The notes: generated from the letters alone by a model not told the origin. Counted from the stretch's first letter, positions 1 through 5,533 are shown. The stretch: DNA of 6,426 bases from Desulfosporosinus sp. (GCA_016278585.1 JADQBO010000341.1:1-6426); one strand, 5' to 3'. Program-made: numbers and translations.

Positions 1-232
1 AGCCTTCCAAGCGATCGAGAATTTTCAAGGCTTCTTCCACGTCCTTAAGTTCGAGGATTTCTCCCCATACTTCCTCTTGTCCACCGATCAAAGCGGGATA
101 GCCGTAGGGAAGATCGTAGAGCCGTCCAATTGTTTTCGCCGGTTCGAGGTGTTTGCTGAAGGGCTTGACTAGACGATGATTATGCATATCTTTCATTAAG
201 GTTCCGTAAACAAAGACTTTGTTGATTTCCAT
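1..232 (-). CDS. Gamma-glutamylcyclotransferase-like (GGCT/AIG2/YtfP fold) protein, 3' end outside window
   Basis: The 77 visible residues begin with MEINKVFVYGTLMKD. The VYGTL motif forms the substrate-binding loop of the gamma-glutamylcyclotransferase-like fold. LYDLPYGYPAL follows near residues 39-47, then the VWGEILEL strand (about 55-62), and the visible part ends in LDRLEG (72-77). The glutamate of that last motif aligns with the proposed general base of human GGCT. Family members release 5-oxoproline from gamma-glutamyl-amines or peptides, but many bacterial members have no proven substrate, so only the fold and likely chemistry are called. A GGAGG sits 7 bases before the ATG at 232; another in-frame ATG at 238 is too close to that site. 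The gene lies 93 bases after the WYL-like gene on the same strand, separated by a short terminator, so it probably has its own promoter. The gene is cut by the window edge after about half to two thirds of the usual length. Confidence 0.85.
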   Translation of the reverse strand, partial: MEINKVFVYGTLMKDMHNHRLVKPFSKHLEPAKTIGRLYDLPYGYPALIGGQEEVWGEILELKDVEEALKILDRLEG

Positions 233-291
233 GAACATCCCTCCGTTTCTTCATTAATCACAGTTTATAGGATGGGGGTCCATAGTTCACC

Positions 292-304
292 GCAATTGAA
301 TTGC
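292..304. repeat. Perfect 13-base palindrome upstream of the GGCT-like gene
   Basis: GCAATT-G-AATTGC is a perfect inverted repeat with 6-base arms, 60 bases upstream of the GGCT-like start. It lies near a possible minus-strand -10 (TATAAA, 264-269) that has no good -35 at the right distance. It could be an operator, or it could be chance in A+T-rich sequence. Confidence 0.3.
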
Positions 305-317
305 ATTTTCGCAGAGG

Positions 318-348
318 AAAAGGGACTAAGCTCTTGGCCTAATCCCTT
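318..348 (-). terminator. Intrinsic terminator of the WYL-like gene, overlapping its stop codon
   Basis: On the minus strand the arms 348-337 and 331-320 form a 12-base-pair stem (two G-U pairs) around a 5-base loop, followed by only four Ts. The TAG stop codon of the WYL-like gene (326-328) lies inside the 3' arm. The T-run is short, so termination may be partial and some read-through into the GGCT-like gene is possible. Confidence 0.6.
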
Positions 349-1324
349 CGGCATTGACTATTCTATTGAATGGAAGGCTAAATTCTTCTCCTGAATCGGC
401 ATCTCTGAACTGATATTCTTTATCTCCGTGCCCCAAGTCAAGGATATAGACCAGTTTGTAGAGCATTGATTCCTCTTGTTTATAGGTAAGCAGGATTGGC
501 TTTCCAGCCTTCATAGAGTATACCAAATTCCCGTGAACGTTATCTTCAAGATAACAGTCTTCCGTCATGAAGCGACTGTAGGGTTTGGAATAGATTGGCC
601 CATTACCAAGGACCTTTTCTAATTGTTGTTTGGCGTAAGGAGTGAGTTGTGTCCATATCTGTTGTTCAATCATCTCAAAAGGTTTTCTGTATAAGACATC
701 AGACGTTAAAACCTGCTTCACTCCTATCATAAGTTCTGCCAAAGCCGTCAAATTAAAGGCCATGAAAATGGGGTGCACACTACAGGTATATTGAACCTTG
801 TTATTTTTTGTCTTAACTTTTAACTCCAGAGGAAAGAGGCCCTTGCCCTGGCGCAGATCTTTAAGGTCTGACTGTAACGTTCGTTTGGATACCCAGAGAA
901 GCTGTTGCATTTCTTCTAAAGTCCGGGGTTCTTCTTGAATTGACTGGATCAGTTTTAAGCGCCTAGATTCTTCTGATTGAGGTACGATTAAATCCATTAC
1001 CTCCAAGGGGTTGAGGGGTATCTTGTCTGTGTTATGAAGAAATGCCCAAAACTTAACAACCGCATCTAAAGCATCTTGCTTAGCAGGAGAGCTTTTCAAA
1101 GAACAGATGAATTTCAGTAAGTCCGTTCTTATATAAGGAACATCCAAGTCACCCGAGTTGGTAAAATAGACACTTAAGGATTTTGAAGGAATTTTACTCA
1201 GGTATTTCCCCAAGACAGCCGTAGTGGTGTCTTTGTACGTTGAATTTTTGAGCTGATCTAGGTAAGTCTTAAGCAATTGATCAAAGGTCAAATGAACTAA
1301 CCTCCAGTTTTTAAGAAATAACAT
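326..1324 (-). CDS. Putative transcriptional regulator, HTH plus degenerate WYL-like C-terminal domain
   Basis: The product has 332 residues from the ATG at 1324. Residues 1-115 are mostly helical with no motif I recognise. Residues 121-160 read as a DeoR-type helix-turn-helix: RRLKLIQSIQEEPRTLEEMQ, then WVSKRTLQSDLKDLRQG, with the 'SKRTLQSDL' recognition-helix pattern. Residues about 262-327 have the strand pattern of a WYL domain (a short helix before KPILLTYKQ, ending in FNRIVNAEG), but the Trp-Tyr-Leu signature itself is not visible, so the ligand-sensing part is degenerate or divergent. WYL regulators usually bind DNA and respond to nucleic acid or nucleotide ligands; no target can be inferred here. 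Two starts compete. The ATG at 1324 follows GAGGG by 6 bases, and a TTG at 1291 follows a better GGAGG (1301-1305) by 9 bases, giving 321 residues. The gene stands alone beside a decayed gene. I see no clear promoter directly upstream. Confidence 0.75.
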   Translation of the reverse strand: MLFLKNWRLVHLTFDQLLKTYLDQLKNSTYKDTTTAVLGKYLSKIPSKSLSVYFTNSGDLDVPYIRTDLLKFICSLKSSPAKQDALDAVVKFWAFLHNTDKIPLNPLEVMDLIVPQSEESRRLKLIQSIQEEPRTLEEMQQLLWVSKRTLQSDLKDLRQGKGLFPLELKVKTKNNKVQYTCSVHPIFMAFNLTALAELMIGVKQVLTSDVLYRKPFEMIEQQIWTQLTPYAKQQLEKVLGNGPIYSKPYSRFMTEDCYLEDNVHGNLVYSMKAGKPILLTYKQEESMLYKLVYILDLGHGDKEYQFRDADSGEEFSLPFNRIVNAEGIRPRA

Positions 1325-1373
1325 CCTAATCCCTCTAGTTAAAGAGATTCGCTAGGTATTCGTTCTTGGGGTT

Positions 1374-1673
1374 TTACACGAGATCGCAACCGGTTCTCCA
1401 TATTGATATTTGAACATAGTCTTGTTGTAGAGTTGAAATCCCTTTATGCACAATTAGTGAGTCAATTCGCCAGTCTTCCGGATTTTCGCTTATTCCACCG
1501 ACTATTGGTTATAGGCAATCTATAAGGTTTTTTACCTTTCCGGTCGCGATATCGTCAATATTTATCTTTTTACTCCCAAATAGTACATGATTCCATAATT
1601 CCTCCACACTAAAATACTGATACTAGGGAATACTACCGTTCTCCTCCGTGAGATAACTTTGGAATTCCTCAGA
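1374..1673 (-). pseudogene. Decayed gene of unknown family, broken by two in-frame stops
   Basis: One minus-strand frame stays protein-like over about 100 codons but is interrupted by TAG at 1623-1625 and TAA at 1509-1511 before its own stop, TAA at 1374-1376. The three pieces have 16, 37 and 44 residues. Recognisable stretches are EEFQSYLTEENGSIP, then YFSVEELWNHVLFGSKK with INIDDIATGKVKNL, then ISENPEDWRIDSLIVHKG and LQQDYVQISIWRTGCDLV. Their balanced composition, with Trp, Asp and Glu in plausible places, looks like former coding sequence rather than noise. A further stop at 1674-1676 and a possible frame change near 1670 suggest that the 5' part may continue to about 1747 in another frame (NKEKCRNVIEDNL). 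I do not recognise the family. A 61-residue open frame at 1562-1747 is partly this remnant read in shifted frames. Confidence 0.55.
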
Positions 1674-1742
1674 TTATCTTCTATAACATTTCTACATTTT
1701 TCTTTATTGTCCTTCCACGATAGCGAAAACAATCCAATAAAA

Positions 1743-1770
1743 TACAAAAAGCCAGACCTTGCAATCTGGC
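1743..1770 (-). terminator. Intrinsic terminator ending a short transcript or leader
   Basis: On the minus strand GCCAGA and TCTGGC (1770-1765 and 1756-1751) form a perfect 6-base-pair stem around an 8-base loop, with TTTTTGTATTTT directly after. There is no intact gene between it and the tRNA-Pro terminator about 95 bases upstream. It therefore ends either a small RNA or an attenuated leader of the decayed gene that follows. Confidence 0.7.
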
Positions 1771-1832
1771 AGTACCGCCTCCACGTATCATGTCCTCAGA
1801 AAAATATGGAACATCTCTTAAACTAACCCTAT
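1771..1832 (-). ncRNA. Candidate small RNA or leader transcript, unclassified
   Basis: This stretch lies between a perfect TATAAT (1833-1838) and a good terminator (1743-1770) on the minus strand. Together they would give a transcript of roughly 80 nucleotides. No convincing open frame with a ribosome site is present: an ATG at 1791 follows GAGG by only 2 bases, and its frame runs through the terminator. The -35 is uncertain because the two TTGACT boxes (1849-1854 and 1859-1864) sit 10 and 20 bases from the -10 instead of about 17. No RNA family is recognised, and it could equally be a regulatory leader of the decayed gene downstream. Confidence 0.3.
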
Positions 1833-1847
1833 ATTATAGAGTATCAT

Positions 1848-1865
1848 AGTCAAAATCTAGTCAAA
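1848..1865. repeat. Short direct repeat TAGTCAAA x2 with 10-base period
   Basis: TAGTCAAA occurs at 1848-1855 and 1858-1865, start to start exactly 10 bases, about one helical turn. On the minus strand each copy contains TTGACT. The pair lies just upstream of the TATAAT at 1833-1838, where an activator site or tandem -35 elements would be expected. Confidence 0.4.
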
Positions 1866-1888
1866 CAAAAAAAGCCCCAAAAGGCTTT
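1866..1888 (-). terminator. Intrinsic terminator of tRNA-Pro
   Basis: On the minus strand AAAGCC-(6-base loop)-GGCTTT is followed by further Ts, giving a run of seven Ts in total, starting 7 bases after the tRNA CCA end. This is a typical placement for a tRNA terminator. Confidence 0.75.
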
Positions 1889-1895
1889 AATTTAC

Positions 1896-1972
1896 TGGTC
1901 GGAGCGACATGATTTGAACATGCGACCTCTACCACCCCAAGGTAGCGCTCTACCAAGCTGAGCCACGCCCCG
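1896..1972 (-). tRNA. tRNA-Pro (anticodon GGG), CCA encoded
   Basis: The 77-base minus-strand sequence folds as a full cloverleaf. Acceptor arms CGGGGCG and CGCTCCG pair with one G-U. The D arm is GCTC/GAGC with GG in its loop. The anticodon stem is CTACC/GGTAG around TTGGGGT, and the T stem GCATG/CATGT encloses TTCAAAT. The anticodon GGG is at 1936-1938 and is followed by G37, the usual TrmD methylation site. C1-G72 with A73 matches bacterial proline identity, and the terminal CCA is encoded at 1896-1898. It should read CCC and CCU codons in translation. It lies 59 bases after the pheB-type gene, close enough for possible co-transcription, and has its own terminator. A TATAAA at minus-strand positions 2002-1997 could be its -10, but no good -35 accompanies it. 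Confidence 0.97.
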
Positions 1973-1976
1973 ACTT

Positions 1977-1996
1977 AAGCCCTCATTTGAAGGCTT
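1977..1996. repeat. Hairpin between pheB and tRNA-Pro
   Basis: On the minus strand AAGCCTTC and GAGGGCTT form an 8-base-pair stem with one U-G pair and a 4-base AAAT loop, ending 4 bases before the tRNA 5' end. No T-run follows on this strand, so it is not a normal minus-strand terminator. On the plus strand TTTTAT follows, but there is no plus-strand gene to end. It may mark the 5' processing junction or be a remnant terminator. Confidence 0.45.
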
Positions 1997-2031
1997 TTAT
2001 AGGATACCATAACTAATCTAAAACCGCAACC

Positions 2032-2478
2032 CTAAGTTTGGCCGATTACTTCAATTTTTCTTACCCCCGTTATTTCTCCAAGTCCGGTCAATAGGTTCTC
2101 TGGGGTATCTGCCAGACCTGCCGTTTCAATGGATATCGAAACATTGGCAACCCCTTGCAGAGGAATCCCCTGATTAATGGTTAGAACATTACCTTTAACC
2201 GTAGCAATGAAGTTGAGAACGTGAGAGAGCACTCCTGCTTTATTCTCAAGAATTAGGGAAATTGTAATAATCCTCTCCCGACTGGCCTCGTAAAACGGGA
2301 ACACGCCATCCTTGTATTTGTAATATGCGCTTCGGCTGAGTCCTACACGTTCTACGGCATCATTGATCGTATAGACATCTCCTTGAACAAGGAGTTCTTT
2401 CACCTCTGCAGTTTTTAAAATAGCTTCAGGCAATATACTCTTACTGACAATTAAAAAATCATGGGTTTTGCCAGCCAC
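2032..2478 (-). CDS. pheB: PheB-type ACT-domain protein (UPF0735 family)
   Basis: The product has 148 residues from the GTG at 2478, matching the usual family length near 147. An N-terminal helical part contains SILPEAILKTAEVKELL (about 14-30) and a helix-turn-helix-like AVERVGLSRSAYYKYKDGVF (41-60). An ACT domain follows (about 70-145), with the ligand-turn pattern ENKAGVLSHVL and the late strand GVANVSISIET. ACT domains bind amino acids. In Bacillus pheB is encoded beside pheA (prephenate dehydratase), so a role in aromatic amino acid control is inferred, not shown; neither pheA nor hom is adjacent here. The open frame extends upstream to a TTG at 2556, but AGGAG at 2486-2490 lies 7 bases before the GTG, and a good promoter overlaps the upstream extension, so the extra 26 residues are rejected. 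Confidence 0.87.
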   Translation of the reverse strand: MAGKTHDFLIVSKSILPEAILKTAEVKELLVQGDVYTINDAVERVGLSRSAYYKYKDGVFPFYEASRERIITISLILENKAGVLSHVLNFIATVKGNVLTINQGIPLQGVANVSISIETAGLADTPENLLTGLGEITGVRKIEVIGQT

Positions 2479-2526
2479 CAAATCGCTCCTATCTATCTCT
2501 TCAATTGTCCCATCATGTCCAAAGTT

Positions 2527-2556
2527 ATTATATGCTGATCTGGTTACGTTTTGCAA
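2527..2556 (-). promoter_or_regulatory. Sigma-A-type promoter of pheB
   Basis: TTGCAA (2551-2556) and a perfect TATAAT (2527-2532) are separated by 18 bases on the minus strand. Transcription would begin near 2520, giving a leader of about 40 bases before the GTG start at 2478. The -35 coincides with the TTG that opens the longest frame, which shows that this upstream codon cannot be the start of the main transcript's protein. Confidence 0.7.
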
Positions 2557-2616
2557 GAAAAAGCAGCCTTATGCCTTACCCTTAGATTCCTTTCAGTTGG
2601 GTAGTCAAGGTATCCT

Positions 2617-3486
2617 TTACAGGCCCGTAAAAACTGGTTTACGTTTTTCTTTAAGGGCCGTTAACCCCTCCTGGTGATCGGACATTTCGGTAACAATAGC
2701 CATTTGAGAAGATATCAGATCTAAAGCTGTTCGCAAGTCGTTCGTACGTTGAGCGGAATAAACAGCCCGCTTGATCATCTGCACGCATACTGGAGGGGAG
2801 TCTGCGATTTTCCTGGCCATCTCTAAGGTGGCTTGTTCTAATTCTGACCCAGGGACAACCTTATTGACCATACCTAATTTTTCCGCGTCATAAGCTGAGA
2901 TAAAATCCCCCGTCCATAAGAACTCTAAGGCTTTAGCAACTCCCACTAGACGAGGCAGATAGTAGGCACCGCCATCACCCGGTACAAGTCCTACTTTTAC
3001 ATAGCTGGCAGAAAGTCGAGCGTCCTCTGCAGCTACCCTAATATCGCACATTAAAGCCATATCAAGGCCTGCTCCTATGGCCATGCCGTTAATACCACAA
3101 ATTACGGGTTTATCCATCACGTCTAACGTTAAAGCTACTTTATGAATATAGTTGGTTAAAGCTCGTTTACGCTCAATAGCTTTATCTCCCCACGTTTCAC
3201 CCTTATCATCAAACCCCACAAAGCCTTTTCCTTCTAACATGGCTTCGGTATCTCCACCTGCGGAAAAAGCTTTTCCTTTGGCAGTAACTACGATGACCCT
3301 TATTGATGGATCTTTTTGGGCGTCTTCTAAAGCTTCCGACCATTTCTGAATCATTGGTAAGGAAAAGGCATTATACTTTTCCGGTCTGTTTAGGATAATT
3401 CTAGCTAAGTAACCCTCTTTTTGATAAAGTAGATGTTCATCTCCTAGCCTTGTTGGATCAGCCTGTTGGTAATCTTGTTTTTCCAT
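2617..3486 (-). CDS. Enoyl-CoA hydratase/isomerase (crotonase) family protein
   Basis: This 289-residue crotonase-fold protein should act on an acyl-CoA thioester in the cytoplasm. The first oxyanion-hole segment is AFSAGGD (73-79), the second is GMAIGAGLDMALMCDIRVA (134-152), and the C terminus has the family ending DHQEGLTALKEKRKPVFTG (270-288). It is slightly longer than the usual 260 residues, mainly at the N terminus. Aligned by eye to rat mitochondrial hydratase, the two catalytic glutamates (Glu144 and Glu164) are replaced by Asp142 and Tyr162. Simple water addition to an enoyl-CoA is therefore not assured, and isomerase, hydrolase or ring-cleaving chemistry is possible. The ATG at 3486 follows AAGGAG (3495-3500) by 8 bases. 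No other acyl-CoA gene is adjacent, so the substrate cannot be inferred. No terminator is visible after the stop, so read-through into pheB is possible. Confidence 0.9.
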   Translation of the reverse strand: MEKQDYQQADPTRLGDEHLLYQKEGYLARIILNRPEKYNAFSLPMIQKWSEALEDAQKDPSIRVIVVTAKGKAFSAGGDTEAMLEGKGFVGFDDKGETWGDKAIERKRALTNYIHKVALTLDVMDKPVICGINGMAIGAGLDMALMCDIRVAAEDARLSASYVKVGLVPGDGGAYYLPRLVGVAKALEFLWTGDFISAYDAEKLGMVNKVVPGSELEQATLEMARKIADSPPVCVQMIKRAVYSAQRTNDLRTALDLISSQMAIVTEMSDHQEGLTALKEKRKPVFTGL

Positions 3487-3540
3487 AAAACTATCTCCTT
3501 TATGCCTTAATTTACAATTGAGCCAAAAACTTCTATTTTC

Positions 3541-3572
3541 AATATACTATCTAATTAGTCTGAAGATTACAA
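3541..3572 (-). promoter_or_regulatory. Candidate promoter of the crotonase gene
   Basis: On the minus strand TTGTAA (3567-3572) lies 17 bases from TAGTAT (3544-3549) and 20 bases from the better-matching TATATT (3541-3546). Either hexamer may be the -10. The spacer and the placement 40-50 bases before the ribosome site are reasonable, but both matches are imperfect. Confidence 0.35.
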
Positions 3573-3629
3573 CGCTTATTTTTCATCTCTATATAATGAA
3601 CTCCAAGCCTCTTTCTGAGAAGAAGACAA

Positions 3630-3680
3630 GAAAAAGAACGCTGGATACTAGCACTATGTGCTTTCCTTCCATACGTTCTT
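3630..3680 (-). terminator. Long-hairpin terminator of spoIVA
   Basis: On the minus strand AAGAACG (3680-3674) pairs with CGTTCTT (3640-3634). Inside it TGGA pairs with TCCA, and AGCAC with GTGCT around a 3-base loop (3650-3662). The 3' arm runs directly into TTTTTC-like sequence. It begins 39 bases after the spoIVA stop. The internal loops make it longer than a usual intrinsic terminator. Confidence 0.65.
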
Positions 3681-3718
3681 AATAATACCTTAAACGTTTT
3701 TAAACCATGATAACTCAG

Positions 3719-5203
3719 TTAGATAATGATACAGATAAGTCCGCCACTACCATCATTGACAATCCTTTGCAGGGTGTCTTGGAGTTTATTCTGAGCGTTT
3801 TCCGGCATCCGATAGAGCTTATTTTGGATACCTTCACGGACTAAGTCATGCAAGGATTTGCCAAAGATATTAGATTGCCAAACCTTCTTGGGATCACTTT
3901 CAAACTCATCCAGCATATACTTCACGAGTTCTTCAGCTTGCTTTTCTGTACCAATTAAGGGGGTAATTTCTGTTGTCACATCCGCCCTTATTATATGGAG
4001 GGACGGAGCACTCGCCTTGAGCTTGATCCCATAATGTCCGCCTTGCTTCACAAGTTCGGGCTCATCAAGGAACATTTCCTCTAGTTGAGGTGTAACCACA
4101 CCATAGCCGTTAACGCGAACTTCTTCAATGGCCTCAGATAGTTTATCCCATTCCTTCTTGCCCTTACTATAGTCTAAGACTAAGCGAAGTAAGGAATGAT
4201 CCCCTTCGATTTCAATCCCCGTGAGATCTTGGAGGACTGTTTTAAAGAGCCCTTCTACAGCGGTGATTTCAACATTAGCGATTCCCAGGCCTAAATTCAT
4301 GTCTTTAAGGAGAACATCTTGGGCATATTGGCATTCTGCCAAGGCGCCTAACGCTTGATCTATATCTCTCAGACGCCGCACCCCGTCAATCGCTTTGCGA
4401 ACACTGTCTTCAAAGGCAGCCCGAACTGCATGAGTGGGCTCAAGTTCTTCAACCCATTTTGGCAGGTCAATATTCACTTCAGCTACCGGGAATTCATAAA
4501 GCACTTCTTCTAGAATTTGGGTTATATCATCCTGTGTCATTTCAAGGCAATTCACTGGAATAACGGGCAATTCATATCTTTCTTCAAGAGCATGGCTTAA
4601 TTCAAGGGTATTTTCTGCATAAGGACGTGTTGTATTTAGAATGACCACGAATGGTTTTCCTAGTTGGCGAAGCTCAGTAATGACCCGTTCCTCAGCTTCT
4701 AGGTAAGCCTCCCTCGGAATATCGGTAATCGATCCATCCGTTGTTACTACAATACCTATTGTGGCATGATCCGATATAACTTTACGTGTACCCATTTCAG
4801 CTGCATCCTGGAATGACATAGGTTCATCACTCCATGATGTTTTCATCATCCGTGGCTCATCACCATCTTCTTCTTCGTACCCTAAAGCACCCTCCACACT
4901 GTATCCCACACAGTCAACCAGTCGAACATTCATGTGGATTGAGTCTTTGACTATGATTTCCACGGATTCTGATGGAATAAACTTAGGTTCCGTCGTCGTG
5001 ATCATTCTTCCTGTTCCACTTTGAGGAAGTTCATCTTTGGCCCGTTCCCGCTCAAATGCATCTTGGATGTTGGGCAGGACTAGGAGGTCCATGAATCGTT
5101 TGATAAAGGTGGACTTTCCTGTACGGACTGGCCCGACGACACCGAGGTAGATATCGCCCCCTGTTCGTTCTGCGATATCCCTGAAAATGTCTACTTTTTC
5201 CAT
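3719..5203 (-). CDS. spoIVA: Stage IV sporulation protein A, spore coat basement-layer ATPase
   Basis: The product has 494 residues, against 492 in Bacillus subtilis. SpoIVA is made in the mother cell, binds the forespore membrane through SpoVM, hydrolyses ATP and polymerises into the platform on which the spore coat is built; it is also needed for the cortex. The N terminus MEKVDIFRDIAERTGGDIYL leads into Walker A GPVRTGKST (24-32, Lys30). The conserved threonines lie in ITTTEPKF (68-75), and the Walker B aspartate is Asp97 in LVDCVGY. These residues sit at the Bacillus positions. The C terminus GGLICIII is the family's hydrophobic localisation end. The open frame continues 52 codons upstream to a GTG at 5359, but GGAGG lies 9 bases before the ATG at 5203, and the extension covers the promoter. 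The gene is transcribed apart from gpsA and ends at its own hairpin. Confidence 0.97.
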   Translation of the reverse strand: MEKVDIFRDIAERTGGDIYLGVVGPVRTGKSTFIKRFMDLLVLPNIQDAFERERAKDELPQSGTGRMITTTEPKFIPSESVEIIVKDSIHMNVRLVDCVGYSVEGALGYEEEDGDEPRMMKTSWSDEPMSFQDAAEMGTRKVISDHATIGIVVTTDGSITDIPREAYLEAEERVITELRQLGKPFVVILNTTRPYAENTLELSHALEERYELPVIPVNCLEMTQDDITQILEEVLYEFPVAEVNIDLPKWVEELEPTHAVRAAFEDSVRKAIDGVRRLRDIDQALGALAECQYAQDVLLKDMNLGLGIANVEITAVEGLFKTVLQDLTGIEIEGDHSLLRLVLDYSKGKKEWDKLSEAIEEVRVNGYGVVTPQLEEMFLDEPELVKQGGHYGIKLKASAPSLHIIRADVTTEITPLIGTEKQAEELVKYMLDEFESDPKKVWQSNIFGKSLHDLVREGIQNKLYRMPENAQNKLQDTLQRIVNDGSGGLICIII

Positions 5204-5327
5204 AGTAATTTCCCTCCCTTTTGAGTGCTGTCCCAAAATTTGGGGAAGGGCCTCCACCTTATCTCCCCTTCCACCTCCCTGTAACCCGTGGATTCCCAAT
5301 AACCGGACTAGCACATTAAGCAGTATA

Positions 5328-5356
5328 AGTATATTGACTGTTTGGGGCAAATATGA
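5328..5356 (-). promoter_or_regulatory. Sigma-E-type promoter of spoIVA
   Basis: On the minus strand TCATATT (5350-5356) fits the sigma-E -35 pattern KMATATT exactly. After 14 bases AATATACT (5328-5335) matches the -10 pattern CATACAHT at 6 of 8 positions. Transcription would start near 5320, leaving a purine-rich leader of about 115 bases before the ATG. Mother-cell sigma-E control is what is known for spoIVA in Bacillus. Confidence 0.65.
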
Positions 5357-5400
5357 CACTTATAGAAAACTTGACTTAGTTCTAGACATTCCATGATGCT

Positions 5401-5456
5401 GGCCACGGACGGCCGAGAAGGGACCCTTTCCAGAACCTTAAACTTATACGTTCTGG
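5401..5456. repeat. Three consecutive inverted repeats between gpsA and spoIVA
   Basis: GGCC-(6)-GGCC at 5401-5414, AAGGG-A-CCCTT at 5418-5428 and CCAGAAC-(13)-GTTCTGG at 5430-5456 lie almost end to end. None is followed by a T-run. They fill the space between the gpsA terminator and the spoIVA promoter, and no gene or known element explains them. Confidence 0.5.
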
Positions 5457-5465
5457 CTAGTACAA

Positions 5466-5505
5466 CAAAAAACGTAGAAGAGGCTTTTTACAACCTCTTC
5501 TACGT
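5466..5505 (-). terminator. Strong intrinsic terminator of gpsA
   Basis: On the minus strand ACGTAGAAGAGG (5505-5494) pairs perfectly with CCTCTTCTACGT (5483-5472), giving 12 base pairs around a 10-base loop. The arm runs into a T-run (5472-5467). It begins 29 bases after the gpsA stop and isolates gpsA transcription from spoIVA. Confidence 0.9.
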
Positions 5506-5533
5506 GTATGTAACTTATCCCGAAAATATGATA

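Noticed and set aside
1509..1625. Recoding (pyrrolysine at TAG) as an explanation for the interrupted frame
   Set aside because: Some relatives do use pyrrolysine, but the second interruption is TAA and the upstream part also needs a frame change, so decay is simpler.
1562..1747. 61-residue open frame on the minus strand
   Set aside because: It starts with TTG inside the T-run of a terminator and has no ribosome site. Its sequence is partly the decayed gene read in other frames.
1681..1791. 36-residue open frame (MIRGGGTARLQ...) on the minus strand
   Set aside because: GAGG is only 2 bases from the ATG, and the frame runs through the terminator hairpin and its T-run.
2468..2677. Plus-strand open frame across the pheB promoter region
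   Set aside because: It is antisense to pheB and the crotonase gene, lacks a ribosome site and has no recognisable motif.
5308..5394. 28-residue frame with CxxC...CxxC (YKCHICPKQSIYLYCLMC), resembling a tiny zinc-binding peptide
   Set aside because: There is no ribosome site, and it lies exactly over the spoIVA sigma-E promoter. The cysteine spacing is most likely coincidence.
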